Shown: one piece after another, positions 1 through 6,049 of the stretch
Layout: the number at the start of each line of letters is the position of its first letter
Numbering within the stretch: the first letter of the stretch is position 1
DNA from: a bacterium
Lineage (GTDB): Bacteria > Ratteibacteria > UBA8468 > B48-G9 > DTJG01
Length of the DNA: 8,810 bases
Assembly (NCBI GenBank): GCA_026418655.1
Contig: JAOAAW010000207.1
Location: forward strand, 1-8,810
Reading direction: 5' to 3'
Position numbers and translations under genes: made by a program
The notes under the pieces: generated by a model
The model's input: the letters and a program-made list of their open reading frames with translations, nothing else
Database searches by the model: none
What the model was told of the DNA's origin: nothing

Positions 1-35
1 GCTCGTCGGCAGCGTCAGATGTGTATAAGAGACAG
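1..35 (+). other. Sequencing adapter (Nextera/Tn5 read-1 adapter), not genomic
   Basis: Bases 3-35 match the 33-nt Illumina Nextera read-1 transposase adapter exactly as I remember it. It ends in the 19-bp Tn5 mosaic end AGATGTGTATAAGAGACAG at 17-35. Bases 1-2 are probably the last bases of the index. Genomic sequence begins at 36, in the middle of a coding region. This is untrimmed library sequence at a contig end and should be masked; it is not a natural transposon end. Confidence 0.97.
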
Positions 36-726
36 GATTAATTATTGTTTGTTTCTCCGGATCAAATTGTACAAGATATCCGTCAAATGTTCCCATATAA
101 ATGGTTCCATCATCCGCGAGTGTTGCGGCATCAAGCGATGCCCATGGTTCTCTACCTTTAACTGCGGGAAGTCTCACATTAAGTTTCTCTAATTTATAAT
201 TTTCAAGATTAAATTTATACAAAATTCCGTCTTTGCCAGCGGTGTACAGATTACCTGAAGCGTCATGTGCAAATGAACGTGATACCTGATATCCCTCAGG
301 CTCAAATGGCCTCGTTCCTGATATCCTCGCAATTTCCTTTATTACATCTTTTGCAACTATTTTCAACAATCCTTCATTATCAAGAACAATTATCCTTGTA
401 AAATCTTTATTCCATGTCCATGTCAAATCTGAATTAAAAATTACATCCTCAGGTTGGAAGATTTCATCAGGAAGTTTTTCCTTCTGAATAACCTTCTCAT
501 TTTTCTCAATGACAAAAACTGCACCTTTGGTAAATTCCGATCTTGCAATAATTCCATATATTCTTCCATCATCAAGTTCAAAAAACCTAATAATATTGCG
601 CTGATAAGGAGGAAAAGGTAAATCAATAATACGAAGAAAAAAATCAGTAGATCCTTCTGGAACTTTTGCGAGAGAAAAAACGGTGAAAATAAATATTATA
701 AACAAAACAATCTTTTTCATATTCAT
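36..726 (-). CDS. Exported beta-propeller-like protein, C-terminus missing
   Basis: An open frame runs leftward from about 726 to the adapter junction with no stop, giving about 230 residues of a longer protein. The N-terminus (MNMKKIVLF, a hydrophobic stretch, then SLA before KVPEG) is a typical signal peptide, with likely cleavage after about residue 20. The mature part contains propeller-like strand repeats such as DASGNLYTAGKDG and DDGTIYMGTFDGYLVQFDP. These resemble blades of the protein encoded upstream, so the two are probably tandem paralogues exported from the cytoplasm. The start at 726 is preferred because the Shine-Dalgarno TAGGA at 733-737 lies 6 nt away; in-frame ATGs at 732 and 720 are alternatives. 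The upstream stop codon TAG overlaps this Shine-Dalgarno, suggesting translational coupling. Substrate or partner is unknown. The missing C-terminus reflects the adapter-terminated contig, not a biological truncation. Confidence 0.85.
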
Positions 727-732
727 AATCAT

Positions 733-737
733 TCCTA
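733..737 (-). promoter_or_regulatory. Shine-Dalgarno overlapping an upstream stop codon
   Basis: The minus-strand sequence TAGGAATGATTATG contains the TAG stop of the upstream propeller gene inside the ribosome-binding sequence TAGGA. It lies 6 nt before the ATG at 726 and 12 nt before the ATG at 720. It favours the 726 start and suggests coupled translation. Confidence 0.6.
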
Positions 738-1955
738 TTCTGATGCGCTTAATCTATTGAATCTGACGATTGAATAAGGCATCTGTTTACCACCCCCAGC
801 AGAAATAAACTTCATATAGATTGTTCCATCTTCAGTGACGCAGGCTCCTTGAGCATACAATGGATTAAATTCTGGATGGTCTTTTATTTTTATTATACCA
901 AGGCACTCCACTTCTTTTTTCACCGGGTCATATTTCATAAGATACGGTGTTTTATCAATCACGTTTGGAAAATAGAAACACCCATCTTTCCCACAAACAG
1001 CAGCATGCTGATCTCCAGGCTTTTTGGCCTGTTCAGGATAGGACCTTCCAACATGCAAACAGACTATTGAACCATCTGTATCAGAATTTTTATCCTCAAA
1101 TGAAATACTGAATAAATCAAATTCCATTACGTATTCTCCCTCTATTGCAACAGCAAAAATTTTTGTACCATCCTTTGAGATTATCATTGCGTATGGGTCT
1201 TTATATTGGCCCGGGCCCTTCAACCTAACAACAAGATCATATAACCTATCTACATCAGGGTCATACATCCAAATAATTCCAGGCCTACCGGTACCGAAAA
1301 CCCTTCCATATTTATCAATAACAGTATACCTTGGATAACCGCCTGTTGTTCCAAGGTCTCTGACCCGACCAGTTTTTATATCAAAAATTAGAAAGTGTTG
1401 TTTTGGGTCACTCCAGTAATAAAGTTTTCCTCTTTTCCTGTCAATTGAGCCACCCATAATTCCTTCCTGCCTGCGCAAAATTCCATGATCAGTTATAAGA
1501 TCAGTTTTAGGATTGAAAGAAAAAAGATGTCCCCCGGGATAACCCGTCGGATTTTCACCTAATTCCGGTCTTTCAGTGAAATTTTCGTTTCCCTGTTTTG
1601 TAGCAGCCCAAATTAATCCATTATCATCGACAAGTATTTTTGCGTGAAATTTGCTCTGGGAATCAAGGCCTTTTCCATATTCTCTTGTAATTCTGTGTGC
1701 ATCAATGATATCCTCCCATTGAGAAGTTACGGGATTAAACCTGACAAGATGCGCACTTGAACCATAATTTGCCGTTCCAACATAAATGTTTCCGTCAAAA
1801 CCAACTTCAATAGCAGTATATCCGCTTCCATTATGGTATGCCTCGGGTATCGGAAAGATTTCGCAGACAATAGGTCTTATTTCACCGGCAAAGACAGGAA
1901 AAATGAAAAAAACCAGAAAAAAACATAAATTAGCATTCAGAAGTCTTGTCTTCAT
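735..1955 (-). CDS. Exported seven-bladed beta-propeller-like protein
   Basis: A 406-residue protein with a clear signal peptide: MKTR, a hydrophobic core at about residues 9-22, and cleavage likely after VFA at residue 23. The mature chain shows about seven repeats, each pairing a DG-x-I/L-Y-type strand with an F-D/N-P strand. Examples are FDGNIYVGT, NGLIWAAT, RGKLYYWSD followed by LIFDIKTG, YGRVFGTG followed by IWMYDPD, DGTKIFAVA, DGCFYFPN followed by LMKYDPV, and EDGTIYMKF followed by IVRFNRL. This is the pattern of a seven-bladed propeller of the Kelch/NHL/Vgb-like type; the exact family is not clear and no catalytic motif is evident. The start is supported by CAGGA 8 nt upstream. It overlaps the upstream gene by 26 bp and is followed 8 nt later by a second propeller gene. 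The location should be periplasmic or outer surface. Binding partner is unknown. Confidence 0.88.
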   Translation of the reverse strand: MKTRLLNANLCFFLVFFIFPVFAGEIRPIVCEIFPIPEAYHNGSGYTAIEVGFDGNIYVGTANYGSSAHLVRFNPVTSQWEDIIDAHRITREYGKGLDSQSKFHAKILVDDNGLIWAATKQGNENFTERPELGENPTGYPGGHLFSFNPKTDLITDHGILRRQEGIMGGSIDRKRGKLYYWSDPKQHFLIFDIKTGRVRDLGTTGGYPRYTVIDKYGRVFGTGRPGIIWMYDPDVDRLYDLVVRLKGPGQYKDPYAMIISKDGTKIFAVAIEGEYVMEFDLFSISFEDKNSDTDGSIVCLHVGRSYPEQAKKPGDQHAAVCGKDGCFYFPNVIDKTPYLMKYDPVKKEVECLGIIKIKDHPEFNPLYAQGACVTEDGTIYMKFISAGGGKQMPYSIVRFNRLSASE

Positions 1956-2955
1956 AGTTGGGTTCCTGTCTATCAGACACTTTTAGAACTACCTTCGTAT
2001 TTCTTCTCATAACATCAATCATTATCGCGAGATATTCCATTAAATTAAAATTGGGAGATGTTTCTGTTATTCTTTTCAACACATTATAAAGCAATTCAAC
2101 CGAAATCAATCCACCTCTAAAAATTTCATATAGATCTTGAAAATCATCCTTTTTTATATTTTTCCAGATAGAAGTAATCCTTTTATAAATTTCTTCCTTT
2201 TTCACTTTTTCTATTGATTGCCTGTAGTGATCATTTAAAGCTCCCTCAGCATCCTTGCCATAATCGTATTCGGAAAGGTCCTCAGGCATAGAGTAAATAA
2301 TATTCCTTTCTATTCTTTTTGCCTTTCTCACAAAAAGATTTCCTATCATGATTGGAAGTAGAATAAAAAGAACAGTAAAATAAATGCCTATTGCAGCCAT
2401 TCCCACAACAATCGCGAATCCAGGTGTACCATAATAAACAATCCTTGTATACTCAAGAAACATACTGAGTATACCCTGTGGTCTGAAATTACCGATATGC
2501 CAGGGAGTTATGTCAATCACCATCAAAATTATCCCCACCAAAAGTCCCCTAACATATCCGTAGTCCAATGCATTTTCAACAGTTAGTTTATTTGGAAAAC
2601 GAAATACTTTTTTCGAAACATCTGTAGTTTCTGGAAGAATTTTGGATGAGATAAATTTCAAACTTTCTATTGTACGATCTAAATCTTCATACATACCCGA
2701 CACGACAAACTTCTTATTGAACATTCTGGGACTCCAGATTGCAAAGAACATAAAAATGTTGGATTCTTTGTCAGAACAAACTCCAATTCCTGTTTCTTTC
2801 TCCATACAAAAAATCTGCCATGTTCCGTCGGGTACATTAACCTCAACATTTTTCTGGTAGCCAAGTTTTGTAAGAATAATAAAAATATTATCATCAAATT
2901 TTTCATAATCCAACCATCTAAGTCTTATCTTCTGAAAGGCCTCTAATTTTTTCAT
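1930..2955 (-). CDS. Two-transmembrane protein of unknown function
   Basis: A 341-residue protein whose family I do not recognise. Residues 1-115 look soluble and mixed alpha/beta, with no signal peptide. Hydrophobic segments at about 135-151 (GLLVGIILMVIDITPW) and 178-208 are probable membrane helices joined by a loop of about 25 residues. The basic KAKR after the second helix suggests that both termini are cytoplasmic. Residues 210-320 are charged and mostly helical. It is the first gene of a leftward operon with two exported propeller proteins and overlaps the next gene by 26 bp. The start at 2955 has only AGG directly against the ATG, not a usable Shine-Dalgarno spacing. A promoter-like -10 sits 8 nt away, so the mRNA may be nearly leaderless. 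A role in membrane placement or regulation of the propellers is only an inference. Confidence 0.8.
   Translation of the reverse strand: MKKLEAFQKIRLRWLDYEKFDDNIFIILTKLGYQKNVEVNVPDGTWQIFCMEKETGIGVCSDKESNIFMFFAIWSPRMFNKKFVVSGMYEDLDRTIESLKFISSKILPETTDVSKKVFRFPNKLTVENALDYGYVRGLLVGIILMVIDITPWHIGNFRPQGILSMFLEYTRIVYYGTPGFAIVVGMAAIGIYFTVLFILLPIMIGNLFVRKAKRIERNIIYSMPEDLSEYDYGKDAEGALNDHYRQSIEKVKKEEIYKRITSIWKNIKKDDFQDLYEIFRGGLISVELLYNVLKRITETSPNFNLMEYLAIMIDVMRRNTKVVLKVSDRQEPNYEDKTSEC
1964..1968 (-). promoter_or_regulatory. Shine-Dalgarno for the internal operon gene
   Basis: CAGGA on the minus strand lies 8 nt before the ATG at 1955 and inside the 3' coding end of the upstream gene. It fixes the start of the propeller protein within the 26-bp overlap. 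Confidence 0.65.
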
Positions 2956-2963
2956 CCTAAGCT

Positions 2964-2992
2964 ATTTTATAACATATTCACGGCATACCCAA
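2964..2992 (-). promoter_or_regulatory. Sigma70-like promoter of the propeller operon, nearly leaderless
   Basis: On the minus strand, TTGGGT at 2992-2987 is followed after 17 bp by TAAAAT at 2969-2964, which is part of TATAAAAT. Only 8 nt separate the -10 from the ATG at 2955, so transcription should begin at or within a few bases of the start codon. The -35 is weak (TTG matches). Confidence 0.5.
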
Positions 2993-3012
2993 AAATTTTT
3001 ACAAAAGTAACC

Positions 3013-3040
3013 TTGACTGTTTTTCTTTTTTTGTTATCAT
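3013..3040 (+). promoter_or_regulatory. Sigma70-like promoter of ispF, leaderless
   Basis: TTGACT at 3013-3018 and TATCAT at 3035-3040 are separated by 16 bp. Seven bases separate the -10 from the ATG at 3048, so the predicted transcript starts at or next to the start codon. There is no Shine-Dalgarno between them. It is divergent from the promoter at 2964-2992. Confidence 0.65.
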
Positions 3041-3047
3041 TACACTG

Positions 3048-3521
3048 ATGAGAATAGGTCTCGGATTTGATATTCATAGACTGGAAAGGGGAAGAAAGTT
3101 AATACTCGCAGGAATTCAGATTCCTTTTCATTCTGGATTAAAGGGACATAGCGATGGCGATGTCATACTCCACTCAATAAGTGATGCTATTGCAGGTGCA
3201 CTTGGAATTGAGGATATAGGAACAAGATTTCCGGATTCTGACGCAGCGACAAAGGGAATCGATAGCAGGTTAATACTTGAAAGTTATTCTCTTTCATTGA
3301 AAGAGGCAGGTGCAAAAATACTAAACCTTGATTTGGTGATTATAGCTGAAACTCCCAAGTTTAAGCCATGGTATGAACAGATGAAACAGAGTATAGGAGA
3401 CATACTCAAAATTCGTCCCTCCTGCATTGGAATCAAAGCTAAAACCATGGAGGGCATCGGCGAAATTGGGGGAAAAAATGCAATTGCTTGCCTATCTTCG
3501 GTGTTGATCGATGATTCATGA
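3048..3521 (+). CDS. ispF: 2-C-methyl-D-erythritol 2,4-cyclodiphosphate synthase
   Basis: IspF cyclises 4-diphosphocytidyl-2-C-methyl-D-erythritol 2-phosphate to the 2,4-cyclodiphosphate and releases CMP, in the cytoplasmic MEP pathway to isoprenoids. The 157-residue length matches the family. MRIGLGFDIH at residues 1-10 and GHSDGDVILH at 33-42 supply the expected metal ligands D8, H10 and H42. The DIGTRFPDSD segment (about 56-65) and the later KAKTMEGIGEIG segment correspond to the family's substrate- and nucleotide-binding regions; the latter differs from the more usual TTEKLGFTGR form. The gene stands alone, without ispD. It is divergent from the propeller operon, and its 3' end overlaps the converging kinase gene by 6 bp. 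The ATG at 3048 lies 7 nt after a good -10 with no Shine-Dalgarno, so a leaderless message is likely. Confidence 0.97.
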   Translation: MRIGLGFDIHRLERGRKLILAGIQIPFHSGLKGHSDGDVILHSISDAIAGALGIEDIGTRFPDSDAATKGIDSRLILESYSLSLKEAGAKILNLDLVIIAETPKFKPWYEQMKQSIGDILKIRPSCIGIKAKTMEGIGEIGGKNAIACLSSVLIDDS

Positions 3522-4409
3522 ATTTTCAATCTTCCCTTTGTCCTCTATAAATCTTGAAATAGTATACGCAAATTCAGATGATGTCTGAAATCTCATTTCT
3601 GGCTTATCAATCGTTGCCTTCCTTAAAATATCCTTAAATTGTTCAGGAATGGGTAAAAATTCTGAAAGTAGTTGCTGGGTTTTTCTGTATTTAAATATCA
3701 CTTCTGAAATTCTTCTAAAATAATCCTGCTCATTTTTACCGGGAATTTCAGGAAGAGATAACTTAACAGTTAAAAGCTCGTCAATCAGAACACCAAGACT
3801 GTATATATCAGAGCGAGGATCTGACCTGCCTTCCTTTTGTTCAGGAGCTGCATAGGAAATATGGCTAAAACGTCTTTCACTGCCGGCCCTATCAAACAGA
3901 TCCCTTTGCCACCATTTCCTTGGAACCTTGGCAATACCAAAATCAGTTATCTTAACAATCTTTAAATCATTTGAAATGAGGACATTCTCTGGTTTAATAT
4001 CTTTATGCACAATACCATGTGAATGAATATGTACGAGCCCGCAGGCAATTTTATATCCAATCTCAACCAGAGTTATAAATTCATACTTTCCGGGCTCATG
4101 GATAAATTCATTAAGGTTCTTCCCGTCGACATATTCCATTATCATAGCATACCTGCCATTGAATCTTCCCCAATTATATACTTTTACAACATTTTCATGG
4201 CTGAGTTGCATGGCTATATTGGCTTCTCGTTCAAATTGCCTGATGACTTTACTTTCACTCGCTCCATAAATTTTTTCATTGAGAATCTTGATTGCCACAA
4301 CTCTGCCATAGGTTGGTTTCTGAAGTTGCGAATAGGCTTTATACACAGTTGCAAAAGCACCAATACCGATCTTTTCCGCCAGATAATACTCCGAAAAATT
4401 TTTTGCCAT
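3516..4409 (-). CDS. Hanks-type serine/threonine protein kinase
   Basis: A 297-residue protein that is essentially a bare kinase domain. Visible elements are the glycine loop GIGAFATVY (15-23), VAIK with the ATP-binding K41, the helix-C glutamate E62, catalytic-loop HKDIKPENV with D137 and N142, DFG at 156-158, AAPEQ at 187-191 and SDIYSLG with D201. All the residues needed for catalysis are present. The usual HRD is HKD here, a conservative change at the position that normally contacts a phosphorylated activation loop. The activation segment is slightly long and basic/aromatic (PRKWWQRD). No membrane helix, PASTA or other sensor domain follows, so the protein should be cytosolic and take its input from a partner. 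It starts 2 nt after the stop of a PPP-family phosphatase, with no clear Shine-Dalgarno, which suggests reinitiation and stoichiometric production. Confidence 0.95.
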   Translation of the reverse strand: MAKNFSEYYLAEKIGIGAFATVYKAYSQLQKPTYGRVVAIKILNEKIYGASESKVIRQFEREANIAMQLSHENVVKVYNWGRFNGRYAMIMEYVDGKNLNEFIHEPGKYEFITLVEIGYKIACGLVHIHSHGIVHKDIKPENVLISNDLKIVKITDFGIAKVPRKWWQRDLFDRAGSERRFSHISYAAPEQKEGRSDPRSDIYSLGVLIDELLTVKLSLPEIPGKNEQDYFRRISEVIFKYRKTQQLLSEFLPIPEQFKDILRKATIDKPEMRFQTSSEFAYTISRFIEDKGKIENS

Positions 4410-4411
4410 AA

Positions 4412-5128
4412 CTAAAATGAAACGAGCACAATATCTTCTGTTGATTTAATCTCTCTGGACAGGTCAACTATGGCTATCTTGCGTTCTCTTCCATAGCTTG
4501 CCGAGGTAAAGATGGTGAGACATCTATTATTGAACATTTTTTCAGGGGCCAATGGATCATGAGAACGAATAAGTACATTTTTCTTTATGGAATTCATAAC
4601 CCTAAAAAAATAGCTTCGTCCGAATTTCATCCTTCCCCCAAATTCACCAAGATATTCACCATCTTTTTCCCTGAAATCCATCCAGAGTAATCTTGCCCAG
4701 TTTTCATCTCCTGGTGTTATTTTATCCCAGCAATCAAGATCTGACAAATCAGGAAGTCCAGCGTGTACGGCAACGAAACCATTCCCTGAAACTGCCAATG
4801 GAAAAGTATAAAAAATCTTGGAATATTCAATCGCCTCAATCTCGCTCAAAGTGTCCCAGAAATCAGATGGAGAGACTGGCTCTATCATATTCATTTCATG
4901 ATTACCTGCCAGAAGAATTATCATTGAGTTTGATCTCTTTTCAGCAAGTAGGAAATCAATATTATCACGACTTTTTTCACCTCTATCAACATAATCACCA
5001 AGAAAAATTATGAAATAATTTTTTTTTCCGAACTGCTTTACAACGGATCTTGATGCCTGAACATCGCCATGAGTATCACCAACAAAAACTGCCTTGCCTT
5101 CTGGAGGAAGAGAGATTATATTTGACAT
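4412..5128 (-). CDS. PPP-family metallophosphatase, probable protein phosphatase
   Basis: A 238-residue protein with the complete ordered signature of the PPP phosphoprotein phosphatases: GDTHGD (17-22, metal ligands D18 and H20), GDYVDRG (44-50, with D45 and R49), GNHE (75-78, with N76 and H77), HAG (122-124) and RSH (188-190). These ligate a two-metal centre that hydrolyses phosphate monoesters. The YVDRG and AGNHE forms are those of PP1/PP2A-like enzymes, so phosphoserine or phosphothreonine is the likely substrate; diadenosine tetraphosphatase or another small-molecule substrate is the main alternative. There is no signal peptide, so it is cytosolic. It is immediately followed by a Ser/Thr kinase gene, which strongly suggests antagonistic partners. 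No Shine-Dalgarno is seen before ATG 5128. Transcription may read in from the tRNA genes upstream on the same strand or from an unrecognised promoter. Confidence 0.93.
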   Translation of the reverse strand: MSNIISLPPEGKAVFVGDTHGDVQASRSVVKQFGKKNYFIIFLGDYVDRGEKSRDNIDFLLAEKRSNSMIILLAGNHEMNMIEPVSPSDFWDTLSEIEAIEYSKIFYTFPLAVSGNGFVAVHAGLPDLSDLDCWDKITPGDENWARLLWMDFREKDGEYLGEFGGRMKFGRSYFFRVMNSIKKNVLIRSHDPLAPEKMFNNRCLTIFTSASYGRERKIAIVDLSREIKSTEDIVLVSF

Positions 5129-5225
5129 ATAATTTCGTTTAAATTGAATATTAATTTTTCAACCATGAAAAATTGGCTCCGCGGTTTCCATCGGAATTTT
5201 CTTATTTTAGTTCCAAAAAAGAATT

Positions 5226-5298
5226 TAGGCCGTGGAGGAATCGAACCTCCAGCCTTGGCATTAAGAGTGCCCTGCTCTGCCAGTTGAGCTAACGGCCC
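5226..5298 (-). tRNA. tRNA-Lys (anticodon CTT)
   Basis: It folds as a complete cloverleaf of 73 nt. The acceptor GGGCCGT pairs with ACGGCCT, ending in a G1-U72 wobble. The D stem is GCTC/GAGC. The anticodon loop CTCTTAA reads AAG codons. The T arm GGAGG-TTCGATT-CCTCC is perfect. The discriminator is A and CCA is not encoded. The 27-43 pair of the anticodon stem is G-A, a mismatch. A T6 run follows a few bases after the 3' end. Confidence 0.95.
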
Positions 5299-5311
5299 TT
5301 AATACAGTTTT

Positions 5312-5340
5312 ATTATATCATACCGGTTCAAACTTAAAAA
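5312..5340 (-). promoter_or_regulatory. Promoter of tRNA-Lys
   Basis: A consensus extended -10, TGATATAAT, occupies 5320-5312 on the minus strand, 13 nt before the tRNA 5' end. The best -35 at 17-bp spacing is the weak TTTTTA at 5340-5335, so the extended -10 probably dominates. The TTGAAC at 5331-5326 is too close to serve as the -35. Confidence 0.6.
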
Positions 5341-5429
5341 TACGGAATGTTGTAATTTTTGGATACAATAATGGAAGCTAGTTTACTATTCTTACAATAG
5401 GTGATGCATGATAATTCAGAAAACCCAAA

Positions 5430-5503
5430 CGCGCCTGGCCCGAATCGAACGGGCAACCCTCTGCTTAGAAGGCAGATGCTCTATCCTGTTGAGCTACAGG
5501 CGC
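5430..5503 (-). tRNA. tRNA-Arg (anticodon TCT)
   Basis: A complete 74-nt cloverleaf. The acceptor GCGCCTG pairs perfectly with CAGGCGC. The D stem is GCTC/GAGC. The anticodon stem TCTGC/GCAGA carries the loop CTTCTAA, whose anticodon TCT reads AGA. The T arm is GCCCG-TTCGATT-CGGGC. The discriminator is G and no CCA is encoded. It lies 131 bp upstream of tRNA-Lys on the same strand, and each has its own promoter. Confidence 0.97.
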
Positions 5504-5511
5504 CGCTTAAA

Positions 5512-5540
5512 AGTATATTTTTTTTTGGATTATCAGTCAA
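5512..5540 (-). promoter_or_regulatory. Promoter of tRNA-Arg
   Basis: On the minus strand, TTGACT at 5540-5535 and TATACT at 5517-5512 are separated by exactly 17 bp, with an A-rich spacer. The tRNA 5' end lies 8 nt downstream of the -10. It overlaps the divergent promoter of the gene starting at 5559. Confidence 0.8.
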
Positions 5541-5551
5541 GATGTTATAAT
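5523..5551 (+). promoter_or_regulatory. Extended -10 promoter for the 5559 gene, leaderless
   Basis: TATAAT at 5546-5551 is preceded by TGT (5543-5545), making an extended -10. The -35 at 17-bp spacing, TTTTGG (5523-5528), is poor. Seven bases separate the -10 from the ATG at 5559, and they contain no Shine-Dalgarno, so the message is probably leaderless. The -35 region lies inside the spacer of the divergent tRNA-Arg promoter. Confidence 0.62.
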
Positions 5552-5558
5552 AATCTTC

Positions 5559-5996
5559 ATGGAAAAAAAACACAATGAAAAAAATCTGAAAATTTTCAAT
5601 TTTTTGTTTTTTCTTAATCCCCTGATACTGGCACTTATTGCTATTTATATGAAACGCTCTCTTTCCTACCAACCATCCCCAGAATTCTATGAGATCAACA
5701 GGAATATGAGAATTGTTCAATATTTTCTGTACCTTTCAGGACTCACTGTATTTTTCTTTATAGATGGTATTCTGAATATACTTCGAAAAAGAATACAATT
5801 GAAAAATCTGCCGATTTCACCACTTTTGCTTAACATTATCACGCTTGCCATCCTTGATTACATCGCCCTTTCAGGGTTTCTTGGATTTCTCATTTCAGGC
5901 AATATTTCGTGGGTAATTATCTTCTGCGCAATTTCTTTCTTTTCAGGTTTCAGATTTTTTCCAATCAGGAGAAGTACCAAGGAAATGCATGCATAG
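5559..5996 (+). CDS. Small four-helix membrane protein of unknown function
   Basis: A 145-residue, very hydrophobic protein that I cannot assign to a family. Four probable membrane helices are visible at about 13-31, 52-73, 86-108 and 116-135. They are separated by short charged loops, for example RKRIQLKN at 76-83. The N-terminus (MEKKHNEKNLK) and C-terminus (RRSTKEMHA) are both hydrophilic and basic, consistent with both ends being cytoplasmic. No catalytic or binding motif is evident. The start at 5559 is supported by the extended -10 promoter 7 nt upstream. The hydrophobic reading frame makes it a better candidate than the antisense frame, which would run into tRNA-Arg. It is monocistronic as far as can be seen, with tRNA-Gly following after 53 bp. 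No terminator hairpin is obvious. Confidence 0.75.
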   Translation: MEKKHNEKNLKIFNFLFFLNPLILALIAIYMKRSLSYQPSPEFYEINRNMRIVQYFLYLSGLTVFFFIDGILNILRKRIQLKNLPISPLLLNIITLAILDYIALSGFLGFLISGNISWVIIFCAISFFSGFRFFPIRRSTKEMHA

Positions 5997-6012
5997 GTCT
6001 TGTTTGATAATC

Positions 6013-6040
6013 TTGATTTTATACCAACCGGGTGTATAAT
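6013..6040 (+). promoter_or_regulatory. Promoter of tRNA-Gly
   Basis: TTGATT at 6013-6018 and a perfect TATAAT at 6035-6040 are separated by 16 bp. The tRNA 5' end at 6050 lies 9 nt beyond the -10, the right distance for a short 5' leader. Transcription may continue into the protein gene at 6142. Confidence 0.8.
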
Positions 6041-6049
6041 TTTTTTCAT

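Noticed and set aside
17..35. Tn5/transposon mosaic end as a natural mobile element
   Set aside because: It is embedded in the full Nextera adapter at the contig end, with no transposase or inverted partner in the window.
441..626. Minus-strand 61-codon frame with a hydrophobic start
   Set aside because: It is out of frame inside the truncated propeller gene, which has a signal peptide and propeller motifs in the main frame.
4023..4415. Plus-strand 130-codon frame
   Set aside because: Antisense shadow of the kinase gene, whose conserved motifs are all on the minus strand.
4693..5013. Plus-strand 106-codon frame
   Set aside because: Antisense shadow of the phosphatase, which carries the full PPP signature.
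5167..5201. Possible hairpin (GAAAAATT pairing with AATTTTC) between tRNA-Lys and the phosphatase
   Set aside because: The stem is almost all A-T with a bulge and only two G-C pairs over a long loop. Too weak to call a terminator or leader structure.
5481..5720. Minus-strand 79-codon open frame upstream of and into tRNA-Arg
   Set aside because: It overlaps the tRNA-Arg gene and its promoter, and is antisense to a convincing four-helix membrane protein. No Shine-Dalgarno or family signature.
5858..6049. Minus-strand 63-codon frame with a hydrophobic N-terminal region
   Set aside because: It is antisense to the 5559 gene and the tRNA-Gly promoter. Its hydrophobicity can arise as a mirror of the membrane protein's codons, and no ribosome-binding site is seen.
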